Positions 8,171-14,868 of a stretch of 33,846 nt of DNA are shown here, in pieces. This DNA is from CAYFWF01 sp964346815. GTDB taxonomy: Bacteria > Acidobacteriota > Aminicenantia > Aminicenantales > Aminicenantaceae. Made by a program: the position numbers and the translations under genes. A model generated the notes under the pieces. The model made no database searches and was not told the DNA's origin. It worked only from the letters and a program-made list of their open reading frames with translations. The DNA lies in assembly GCA_964346815.1 (NCBI GenBank), contig CAYFWF010000025.1:1-33846 (forward strand). The letters are read 5' to 3'. The stretch's first letter is position 1; each line of letters begins with the position of its first letter.

Positions 8171-9325
8171 CTACCTTTGCGCGATGATTTTCCGGGTTTT
8201 CGATCTTGTCTCCCGGTCGACTTCATAGATATCTTCCAGACTCGCGACTTTAGTCTTTCGATGACCTTCCATCAGCTCGATCACGGTCTCTGGGATATCT
8301 GTAAACTTTATGCCCCCTTCGAGGAATGCTCTTACGGCCACCTCGTTAGACGCGTTAAGGGCCACGGTGACACTCTCTCCCTCCTCTAAAGCCCTCCGTG
8401 CTATTCCCACAAGGGGGAATTTTTTCTCGTCTACCTCGTAGAATTCAAGGGCTTTCACCCGGCCTAAATCCAGGGACGGCAAAAGGGCCTCTCCCCTTTC
8501 CGGATAGGTCAAGGCGTACTGAATCGGAATTTTCATATCGGTGGGACTCAGCTGGGCGAGCACGGATCCATCTTTCATCTCGACCAGAGAATGCACGATG
8601 CTCTGGGGATGAATCAAAATATCCAGTTGATCGTCCTCCAGCCCGAAAAGCCACCGGGCCTCGATGAGCTCCAATCCCTTGTTCATCATGGTCGCCGAAT
8701 CGACGGTCACCTTTTTCCCCATCTTCCAGCGCGGATGATTCAGAACTTCCCCGGGTGTCTTGTCCTTCATCTCCTCTTTGGAAAGCCGAAAAAACGGGCC
8801 TCCGGAGGCAGTGAGGATCACCTTCTTCACGTAGTTTCGATCCTCTCTGCCCAGACATTGGAACACACCGCTGTGCTCACTGTCCACAGGCACAATTTCA
8901 GTGCCCGAGGCGCGGGATGCATCCATTATCAAGGGGCCCGCAACGACCATGGATTCCTTATTGGCCAGGGCTACGCGTTTTCCGGAATGCACAGCAGTCA
9001 TGGTGGACTTGAGTCCGTTTATGCCGGTTATGGCTGAGACAATGATGTCGGTCTCCTCCAGCCGGGCAACGGCCTCGGCTCCTTCCTGGCCATGCAGAAC
9101 TTCCACAGGATATCCCCGAAAGTTCTGACTGAACTCTTGAGCATCTTTTTCTCTCTCCAGGGACACTATTTTTGGCTTGAATCTGCTGGTTTGCTCCATG
9201 AGGAGTTTGATGTTTCGTCCTGCCGACAGTCCCAAAACTTTCATTTTTCCGGCGGAATGGGAAACCACTTCGAGGACACTCCTGCCGATGGAGCCCGTGG
9301 ATCCGAGAAGAGAAATCTTTATCAT
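8171..9325 (-). CDS. dxr: 1-deoxy-D-xylulose 5-phosphate reductoisomerase
   Basis: DXR/IspC converts DXP to MEP with NADPH, the first committed step of the MEP pathway. The 384-aa length fits the family. The nucleotide motif GSTGSIG is at 8-14 and ANKES at 121-125. The metal ligands are in VDSEHSG (Asp148, Glu150) and the MMNKGLELIEA segment (Glu219). The flexible lid segment NHPRWKMG is at 196-203. Every catalytic element visible is intact. ATG 9325 lies 6 bp after the cdsA stop, and rseP follows after 4 bp, indicating tight coupling in one transcript. Confidence 0.97.
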   Translation of the reverse strand: MIKISLLGSTGSIGRSVLEVVSHSAGKMKVLGLSAGRNIKLLMEQTSRFKPKIVSLEREKDAQEFSQNFRGYPVEVLHGQEGAEAVARLEETDIIVSAITGINGLKSTMTAVHSGKRVALANKESMVVAGPLIMDASRASGTEIVPVDSEHSGVFQCLGREDRNYVKKVILTASGGPFFRLSKEEMKDKTPGEVLNHPRWKMGKKVTVDSATMMNKGLELIEARWLFGLEDDQLDILIHPQSIVHSLVEMKDGSVLAQLSPTDMKIPIQYALTYPERGEALLPSLDLGRVKALEFYEVDEKKFPLVGIARRALEEGESVTVALNASNEVAVRAFLEGGIKFTDIPETVIELMEGHRKTKVASLEDIYEVDRETRSKTRKIIAQR

Positions 9326-9331
9326 CTTTAT

Positions 9332-10141
9332 TCAGTCCATCCCCACAAATTTCAGCAGATAATAGAAGAAAGGAGCTGCCAGGATGAGGCTGTCGATTCG
9401 ATCCAGAATGCCCCCATGTCCTGGGAGAACATTGGAAGAGTCCTTGACTCCAACTGCCCTCTTGAAGAGCGATTCCAGGGGATCGCTGATCTGGGCTACG
9501 ATATGAATGATAAGAGCGAAAACCGCGGCCTTCCACCACACGGCATCGGGAAGCAGGATCTGCTGCGCCATCACTCCTCCCAGGCAGGCTGTCACGATCC
9601 CTCCAAAACTCCCTTCCCACGTTTTGCGCGGACTGGCCAGGGGTGCCATCTTGTGCCGGCCGATGAGCTTTCCGAAGACATAGGCGCCCGTGTCTCCGAT
9701 AAAGATCACGGCAAACAGAAAATATATCCAGAAAGGCCCCTTCTCTACCCTGAGATAGTAAAAATGATTCAGAGTAAAGCTCAAATAAACGACTCCGAAA
9801 AAGGTCAGAGCGATCGCAGAAGGATACACCATCAGCTTTTCCAGAGTATTCATGATAAGGATAAAATATATGCCTAAAATCAACAGGGAGGCAAACAGAG
9901 AGAGCTCGAGCGACAGCGCCTCGAAATAGAAGGAGGCGGCGATCAGCAGGGCCAAAACGAAACCGATGGCTTTTCCTGGAATATGTCTTCTTCTGGATGT
10001 CAGGTTATAAAATTCCAAAAGGGACGCCACTATCACAACCTGAAGAATCAGAAAAAAGGCCCAGTTCGAAGAAAATTGGATGGCGGCAAACACCAAAGCC
10101 AACAGAATCAGGGCAGTGGGAAGTCTCTTTCGTATACTCAT
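9332..10141 (-). CDS. cdsA: Phosphatidate cytidylyltransferase
   Basis: CdsA makes CDP-diacylglycerol from phosphatidic acid and CTP for phospholipid synthesis at the inner membrane. The 269-aa product is highly hydrophobic with about eight membrane segments. The C-terminal signature is clear: SDPLESLFKRAVGVKDSSN followed by LPGHGGILDRIDSL, ending near Arg248, which is the conserved metal- and CTP-binding region. GDTGAYVFGKLIGRHKMAP in the middle is the second conserved stretch. The upstream region before ATG 10141 has only a weak AAGAAA ribosome site. It follows uppS after a 335-bp gap filled with repeats, unlike the usual tight uppS-cdsA spacing. Confidence 0.95.
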   Translation of the reverse strand: MSIRKRLPTALILLALVFAAIQFSSNWAFFLILQVVIVASLLEFYNLTSRRRHIPGKAIGFVLALLIAASFYFEALSLELSLFASLLILGIYFILIMNTLEKLMVYPSAIALTFFGVVYLSFTLNHFYYLRVEKGPFWIYFLFAVIFIGDTGAYVFGKLIGRHKMAPLASPRKTWEGSFGGIVTACLGGVMAQQILLPDAVWWKAAVFALIIHIVAQISDPLESLFKRAVGVKDSSNVLPGHGGILDRIDSLILAAPFFYYLLKFVGMD

Positions 10142-10476
10142 TTTCTTGTTTTTTTTATCATTTTAGCTCATATAAATGCGTAATTTTCTGCGTTCTCGCA
10201 AGGTGCACAGTGATGCGGCGATATGTCATTGCGAATAATTTGTCATTGCAAATAATGTGTCATTGCGAATGAAATGAAGCAATCTCATAAATAGCGATTG
10301 CTTCGCTACCTGTGAGGCTCGCAATGACAAGTTTGCCACGTTACCTTTGATCGCCCGCCATGACACTGTAACATTATTCATTACGTCTATTTCTGTATAA
10401 GCTCTGATCATCCAATACTGAAAATTGGTTCTTTTTTTATCGTTGGAAAGGAAGTGTCGGTATTGAGGAGATACGA
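10142..10476. repeat. uppS-cdsA gap: 17-bp tandem repeats and hairpin of the dispersed family
   Basis: No gene is supported in these 335 bp. Three tandem 17-bp units start at 10224, 10241 and 10258, each beginning TGTCATTGC. The third runs into a hairpin: TGTCATTGCGA (10258-10268) pairs with TCGCAATGACA (10319-10329), and inside it GAAGCAATC pairs with GATTGCTTC. The following 10331-10366 resembles the right arm of the repeat family (GCCACGTTACC ... CCATGACA). On the minus strand these elements would lie in the transcript between uppS and cdsA. Confidence 0.75.
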
Positions 10477-11247
10477 TTAACGGGAAAGTATGTCTCCGAA
10501 CCTCCTTTCTCTTTTCTGGAAATCCACAAGAGCCTGCAGCAGGTGCTTTTTCCGGAAATCAGGCCAATATTCAGGAGTGATCCAGATCTCCGAATAAGCG
10601 ATTTGCCAGAGCAAAAAATTCGAAACACGCATCTCGCCGCTGGTCCTGATCAGAAGATCCGGATCAGGGACCTCAGCCGTGGAAAGATAATGTGCGAATT
10701 TATTCTCATCCAAAGTGTCGATTTCAGAGCTGTTATCACGAAATATCTTCTTTACGGCTTCGACGATTTCAGCCCGTCCACCGTAGTTCAGAGCCAGAAT
10801 GATGGTCATCCGGTCAAAATCTTTGGTCAGGTTTTCGACGCGCTCCAACTCTGTCCGGACTGCGGCCGGAAGAGCCTCTTTCTGGCCTATAACCTTCAGC
10901 CGCAGTTTATTTTTCACCAGTACCTTGTAATCCTTCCTGAGATAATCCTCGAGGAGCCGCCAGAGCGTCGTGATTTCCGATCGAGGTCTTTTCCAATTTT
11001 CTTTCGAAAAGGCATAAAGGGTCAAATATTTGATCCCTATCCGAGCACAGGTCTCTACAACCTCACGCACAGATTTCGATCCTGCTTTGTGCCCTTCGAC
11101 ACGGGGAAGATTGCGCTGCTTGGCCCAGCGGCCGTTACCGTCCATGATAATGGCTATATGGCGGGGAAGCCTGGTAAAATCCAGTTGTTCCACCAGACCT
11201 GCCTCTTCGGTGCCAGGTTCGATAAATTCCTTCAGGTTTTCGCGCAT
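10477..11247 (-). CDS. uppS: Undecaprenyl diphosphate synthase (cis-prenyltransferase)
   Basis: UppS builds the C55 lipid carrier from FPP and IPP, needed for peptidoglycan and the polysaccharide locus further on. The 256-aa frame has the catalytic segment IAIIMDGNGRWAKQR (Asp36), TLYAFSKENWKRP in the middle and the C-terminal RTSGEMRVSNFLLWQIAYSE, all intact. The start is uncertain. ATG 11247 has no ribosome binding site and lies where transcription should begin from the consensus promoter at 11,254-11,282. A GTG at 11193 (codon 19) is preceded by GAGG at good spacing and would give MEQLDFTRLPRHIAIIMDGN, closer to usual UppS N-termini. It heads the uppS-cdsA-dxr-rseP-ispG group; frr, often found upstream of uppS, is not there. 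Confidence 0.95.
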   Translation of the reverse strand: MRENLKEFIEPGTEEAGLVEQLDFTRLPRHIAIIMDGNGRWAKQRNLPRVEGHKAGSKSVREVVETCARIGIKYLTLYAFSKENWKRPRSEITTLWRLLEDYLRKDYKVLVKNKLRLKVIGQKEALPAAVRTELERVENLTKDFDRMTIILALNYGGRAEIVEAVKKIFRDNSSEIDTLDENKFAHYLSTAEVPDPDLLIRTSGEMRVSNFLLWQIAYSEIWITPEYWPDFRKKHLLQALVDFQKRERRFGDILSR

Positions 11248-11253
11248 ACGCCA

Positions 11254-11282
11254 ATTATAGGAGCATGGTTTTCAATTGTCAA
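11254..11282 (-). promoter_or_regulatory. Consensus sigma70 promoter of uppS
   Basis: On the minus strand TTGACA (11282-11277) and TATAAT (11259-11254) are both perfect consensus hexamers with an ideal 17-bp spacer. The expected transcription start, 7 bases past the -10 box, is 11247, the A of the first in-frame ATG of uppS. The transcript would then be leaderless, or, if translation begins at GTG 11193, would have a 54-base leader. Confidence 0.85.
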
Positions 11283-11492
11283 AATCGGTCGAACTAGGTT
11301 TTTCAAAAACACGCTGGTTTTGCCCCAGCGAGTCGAAACCAGCTCGGTTTCCGCCCTCGCTCTCCCTACCTGCAAGTAAAGCTTTCTTTCATGTCCGTTT
11401 AGTCTTCGAGGGATTTTTCATTCCACAAGCCTTCGCAATACAAGTTTTTTGCTCATCGAGCCACACTGCCATTACGAGGAATGAAATGAGAT
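11283..11492. other. Spacer between uppS promoter and repeat copy, no gene seen
   Basis: These 210 bp form part of the divergent gap between uppS and hypC. No open frame with family features or a ribosome site was recognised. A partial repeat arm (CATTACGAGGAATGAAATGAG) occupies about 11470-11490 and leads directly into the full copy at 11,493. Confidence 0.5.
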
Positions 11493-11641
11493 TGTCATCG
11501 CGAGCGAAGCGCGGCGATCCATCGTTGCGAATGAAATGAAGCCTTGTTGCGAGCATAGCGAAGCAAACCCTTATGAGATGGCCACATTCCCTTTGGTCAC
11601 TTGCCATGACAATGCAGCAGAATATAATGCGTTGATATGAG
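11493..11641 (+). repeat. Dispersed palindromic repeat, near-full copy 1
   Basis: Begins TGTCATCGCGAGCGAAGCG, has the core CCTTGTTGCGAGCATAGCG, and returns with GCCACATTCCCTTTGGTCAC ... CCATGACAAT. The ends are imperfect inverted repeats (TGTCAT ... ATGACA). Similarity to the copies at 13,305 and 14,526 continues to about 11,641 (GATATGAG). It sits upstream of hypC in the same orientation as the other two long copies. Confidence 0.85.
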
Positions 11642-11767
11642 TAATAGAGAGACTGCCAGGCTCCATTCTTAGGGAGAGCTCACTCTCCAAAAAGGTTTTA
11701 TTCCCAAAAAAGTAGACGAGTGAGGACGGATTTGATAATCTATATGGTCACAGAGAGGTCAAGAAAA

Positions 11768-12001
11768 ATGTGTTTGGGAATTCCAGCGAAAGTCGTCCAG
11801 GTCGACGATTCCGGCCTGGGAAAAGTCGACTATCTCGGGACCAAAGTCAAAACAAATTTTACTCTTCTCGAAGATGTGAAAAAAGGAGACTGGGTGATCG
11901 TACACGCCGGCTTTGTCATTTCGAAACTGGACGAAAAAGAGGCCAAGGAAACCCTCCAGCTTCTCCGTGAATATGCAGAGTCTATTGAATACAAGCCTTA
12001 G
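11768..12001 (+). CDS. hypC: Hydrogenase maturation chaperone HypC/HybG family
   Basis: HypC is a small chaperone that carries the Fe(CN)2CO unit with HypD and delivers it to the NiFe hydrogenase large subunit. The product is 77 aa and begins MCLGIPAKVVQVDDSG, with the essential Cys2 right after the initiator Met, as in the family. DYLGTKVKTNFTLL and VKKGDWVIVHAGFVISKLDE follow the usual OB-fold pattern. ATG 11768 is fixed by the MCLG motif; GAGAGGTC about 11 bases upstream is a plausible ribosome site. hypD follows after 85 bp on the same strand. Another open frame starts 48 bp earlier but would bury the essential cysteine. Confidence 0.95.
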   Translation: MCLGIPAKVVQVDDSGLGKVDYLGTKVKTNFTLLEDVKKGDWVIVHAGFVISKLDEKEAKETLQLLREYAESIEYKP

Positions 12002-12086
12002 GGATATTCCTGGTTTGGTTATCCGAGCAAACCATTCTCGAAACAAACGGGTCCAGAATGAAGCTTGTTTTTTTCCAAGAACAATT

Positions 12087-13190
12087 ATGAAAGAACTCAG
12101 AGATAAGGACGTCATCCAAGGCCTCCTGTCAGATATCTCCAAAAAAACCCGGGGCCATTCAGAGGCGGTAAAGATCATGGAAGTCTGCGGCACCCATACC
12201 ATGACCATCCACAGGTTCGGACTCAGGAAGCTCCTCCAAGAAGCAGGGGTAGAGATGCTTTCAGGCCCGGGATGTCCGGTCTGCATCACCCCGAATGGAT
12301 TCCATGAAGCTGCCATCGACCTTGTCTCAGGAAATCAGGATATCATCTTGACCACTTTCGGAGATATGACCAGAGTCCCCACCCGAAAAGGCTCTCTTCA
12401 AACGGTCGTTCCTGCAGCAGGTTCGATGGTCAAAATCGTCTATTCTCCAGAAGAATCCCTGGACATCGCTATCAGGGAGAAGGAGAAAGAGGTGCTTTTT
12501 TTCGGAGTCGGATTCGAAACCACCATACCGGCGATCGCTCTCACAGTAAAAAGGGCATTCCAGGAGAAGATAAGAAACTATACGGTCCTCTCTGCCTTCT
12601 GGCTGATTCCACCGCCGCTTCGAGCCATATTGAAATCGAGGGACACCAATATCCAGGGATTTCTCTACCCAGGACATGTCAGCGCCATCATCGGGGAGTC
12701 GCCTTATCGCTTTATCCCTGAAGAATACGGCATACCAGGATGCATCACCGGATTCGAACCGACCGACATCCTGTTGGCCATCTCGGTCATACTGGATCAG
12801 ATCCGAGAAGGAAAAGCCAGGATTGCCAACGAGTATTCCCGAGTGGTCAGAGCTTCAGGCAACCTCAAGGCTCAGGCCGTGATGGATGAGATGTGCGAGC
12901 CAAAGGATGCCCACTGGCGCGGGCTCGGCCTCATTCCCAAGAGCGGATTGAAGCTTAATAAGAGATATTCAGGCTTCGATGCAGAGATCAAGTACAAGCT
13001 GGATATAAAGGAAGGAGAAAGCGACCTCCCCGGATGCCGTTGCGGGGAAGTCCTTCAAGGAAAGATCTCTCCGGCCGAATGCGGCCTTTTTGCCAGAGAA
13101 TGCACCCCGGATTCTCCCTATGGTCCCTGTATGGTATCCTTCGAGGGAGCCTGTCTGGCCTTTTATAAGTACGACAGGAAACCTGACTAA
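12087..13190 (+). CDS. hypD: Hydrogenase maturation protein HypD
   Basis: HypD is the Fe-S scaffold on which Fe(CN)2CO is assembled with HypC and HypE. The 367-aa product has MEVCGTHT (Cys34), GPGCPVC (Cys63, Cys66), GFETTIPAIA and GFEPTDILL, the family's active-site phrases. Its C-terminal domain is cysteine-rich (GCRCGEVLQG, AECGLFARECTPDSPYGPC) and would hold the 4Fe-4S cluster. ATG 12087 was chosen because MKELRDKDV... starts at the usual family N-terminus. The longer frame to 11913 overlaps hypC in another frame and reads as nonsense there. hypE follows, but only after 304 bp containing a dispersed repeat, unlike the tight hypDE of many genomes. Confidence 0.96.
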   Translation: MKELRDKDVIQGLLSDISKKTRGHSEAVKIMEVCGTHTMTIHRFGLRKLLQEAGVEMLSGPGCPVCITPNGFHEAAIDLVSGNQDIILTTFGDMTRVPTRKGSLQTVVPAAGSMVKIVYSPEESLDIAIREKEKEVLFFGVGFETTIPAIALTVKRAFQEKIRNYTVLSAFWLIPPPLRAILKSRDTNIQGFLYPGHVSAIIGESPYRFIPEEYGIPGCITGFEPTDILLAISVILDQIREGKARIANEYSRVVRASGNLKAQAVMDEMCEPKDAHWRGLGLIPKSGLKLNKRYSGFDAEIKYKLDIKEGESDLPGCRCGEVLQGKISPAECGLFARECTPDSPYGPCMVSFEGACLAFYKYDRKPD

Positions 13191-13304
13191 TGCGCATGGA
13201 GGATATCTGGTATTTGAGATTAGATCATACAGTTATGCGGGCTGTTCCCCGAATGCTCCATTTTTAGCACAATGAACAGACTATTATGAACATATTCATT
13301 CTTG
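13191..13304. other. hypD-hypE gap, left part, no gene seen
   Basis: This is the first 114 bp of the 304-bp gap. No ribosome site or plausible coding frame was recognised. The rest of the gap is a repeat copy (13305-13460) and the hypE leader. Confidence 0.5.
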
Positions 13305-13460
13305 TGTCATCGCGAGGAGTGGAACGACGTGGCGATCCATCGTTGCGAATGAAATGAAGCCTTGTTGCGAGCATAGCGAAGCAAATCCTTATGATATGGC
13401 CACATTCCTTTTGGTCACTCGTCATGCCAATGCCGCATGATATAACGCATAGATATGAGT
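13305..13460 (+). repeat. Dispersed palindromic repeat, near-full copy 2
   Basis: Reads TGTCATCGCGAGGAGTGGAA, then CGACGTGGCGATCC, the core CCTTGTTGCGAGCATAGCG, and the return arm GGCCACATTCC ... CACTCGTCATGCCAAT. Similarity to copy 1 continues through GATATGAG to 13,460. It separates hypD from hypE. Confidence 0.85.
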
Positions 13461-13494
13461 GAGAGCGAACGAACGAAAAGAAGGGTGATGCTGA

Positions 13495-14514
13495 ATGCCT
13501 GAAAGAAAAGAAAAAGGATTGAAGAAAATGCCAAGGGTGAGCCTGGAATTGGGCAGCGGCGGCAGGATGATGAGAGAGTTCATCGACCAGCATATCGTCA
13601 AGACGTTCAAAAATCCCTTCCTGGATGAGCTTGCCGATTCGGCCCATCTCCCTAACCGCCTGGCTTTCACCACGGACAGCTATGTGGTGGACCCCATTTT
13701 TTTCCCCGGAGGGGATATCGGAACGCTGTGCATAAACGGAACGGTCAATGACCTGGTGGTGGCAGGAGCGAAACCCCAGTATATCTCCCTGTCGTTCATC
13801 ATCGAGGAGGGTCTGGACTGGGAAGACCTGGAGAGAATATTGAAATCCATCCGTAGATCGGCAAAAGCCTCCGATGTTCAGATCGCGACCGGGGATACCA
13901 AAGTGGTGAGGCGCGGTCAGGGGGATAAAATATACATCAACACCTCAGGCATCGGTACAGTTATCGCTCTCCCCTCCCTGGAGAAGATCAAGGCCGGAGA
14001 TAAGGTCATGGTTACAGGCACTCTGGGTGAGCACAGCCTGGCTGTGATGCTGGCCAGGGGTGATTTTGGGCTGGAAGCACGGACAAGAAGCGACTGTGCT
14101 CCTTTGAATTTTCTTCTTCCTCTCTGGAAGAGAGGGGTGCTCTGGATGAGAGATATCACACGGGGAGGCCTGGCTTCGGTGCTGTCGGAGCTGGCCGAGA
14201 AGATCCCCTATTCTGTGGTCATAGAAGAGGAGAAAATTCCCGCTTCACGTACGGTTAGAGGAGCGTGTGAACTGCTGGGAATCGACCCGCTCTATCTCGC
14301 CTGTGAAGGGAGAGCGGTTTTGGTGGTTCCTGAAAAATCGGCACCGCGTATTTTAAAAACTATCCAAAAAGACAAATTGGGAAGGAATGCCCGAGTGATC
14401 GGACAAATCGAAGACAAGGTGGGAAAGCCTGGAGAACTTCTCCTGCGCACATTGTCTGGAGGCCTGCGGCTTCTGGAACCTCTGACCTCGGAACTTCTGC
14501 CTCGAATATGCTGA
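13495..14514 (+). CDS. hypE: Hydrogenase maturation protein HypE (carbamoyl dehydratase)
   Basis: HypE dehydrates a carbamoyl group on its C-terminal cysteine to a thiocyanate, supplying CN ligands to HypCD. The 339-aa product ends LLPRIC, the family's C-terminal PRIC with the modified cysteine as the last residue. GSGGRMMREFI near the N-terminus, FTTDSYVVDPIFFPGGDIG, NDLVVAGAKP and IATGDTKVV are the AIR-synthase-like ATP-binding phrases. Two starts are possible: ATG 13495 (AAGGGTG upstream) or ATG 13528 (AAAGGA upstream, product beginning MPRVSLELGSGG, nearer the family norm). hypA, hypB, hypF and hydrogenase genes are not in the window. Repeat copies flank the gene on both sides. Confidence 0.96.
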   Translation: MPERKEKGLKKMPRVSLELGSGGRMMREFIDQHIVKTFKNPFLDELADSAHLPNRLAFTTDSYVVDPIFFPGGDIGTLCINGTVNDLVVAGAKPQYISLSFIIEEGLDWEDLERILKSIRRSAKASDVQIATGDTKVVRRGQGDKIYINTSGIGTVIALPSLEKIKAGDKVMVTGTLGEHSLAVMLARGDFGLEARTRSDCAPLNFLLPLWKRGVLWMRDITRGGLASVLSELAEKIPYSVVIEEEKIPASRTVRGACELLGIDPLYLACEGRAVLVVPEKSAPRILKTIQKDKLGRNARVIGQIEDKVGKPGELLLRTLSGGLRLLEPLTSELLPRIC

Positions 14515-14525
14515 AGAGAAATGAA

Positions 14526-14675
14526 TTGTCATTACGAGGAACGAAGTGACGTGGTAATCCATAGTTGCGAATGTCATGAAGCCTTGTTGCGAGCATAGCG
14601 AAGCAAACCCTTATGAGATGGCCACGTTCCCTTTGGTCACTCGCCATGACAATAAAACAGTAATAATGCGATTGT
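14526..14675 (+). repeat. Dispersed palindromic repeat, near-full copy 3
   Basis: Reads TTGTCATTACGAGGAACGAA, then GTGACGTGGTAATCC, the core CCTTGTTGCGAGCATAGCG and the return arm GGCCACGTTCC ... CACTCGCCATGACAA (ends near 14652). Weaker similarity extends to about 14675. It lies immediately after hypE. Confidence 0.85.
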
Positions 14676-14754
14676 ATGGGGTAAAATATTATACGCATTT
14701 GTATAGCTAATATGAATTCAGTAGAGTGTATTTATTCTAAACGAATTAAATGAA

Positions 14755-14788
14755 TTGTCATTACGAGGAACGAAGTGACGTGGTAATC
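14755..14788 (+). repeat. Dispersed palindromic repeat, left arm only
   Basis: TTGTCATTACGAGGAACGAA and the following GTGACGTGGTAATC are identical to the left arm of copy 3; the shared stretch starts a few bases earlier at AAATGAA. The rest of the 354-bp gap between hypE and the glycosidase gene is AT-rich with no recognised gene. Confidence 0.8.
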
Positions 14789-14868
14789 TTTGTAAAAATA
14801 ATAGAAGTGTTTGTTTGAGTTATGTGAATTCAGGAAAGCGAACCGATTGAATTCAACGATATGCTAGC

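Noticed and set aside
10224..10274. Short regular repeats that could suggest a CRISPR array
   Set aside because: Units are directly adjacent with 17-bp period and no spacers; no cas genes are present.
10411..10437. Terminator-like CCAAT ... ATTGG stem followed by a T-run on the + strand
   Set aside because: The stem is only 5 bp and AT-rich, and no + strand gene lies upstream.
10543..11379. A 278-codon open frame on the + strand
   Set aside because: It is antisense to uppS, whose catalytic motifs are unmistakable, and it runs through the uppS promoter.
11673..11688. GGAGAG-CTCA-CTCTCC hairpin upstream of hypC as a terminator or riboswitch
   Set aside because: Only a 6-bp stem, no T-run on either strand and no conserved riboswitch elements seen.
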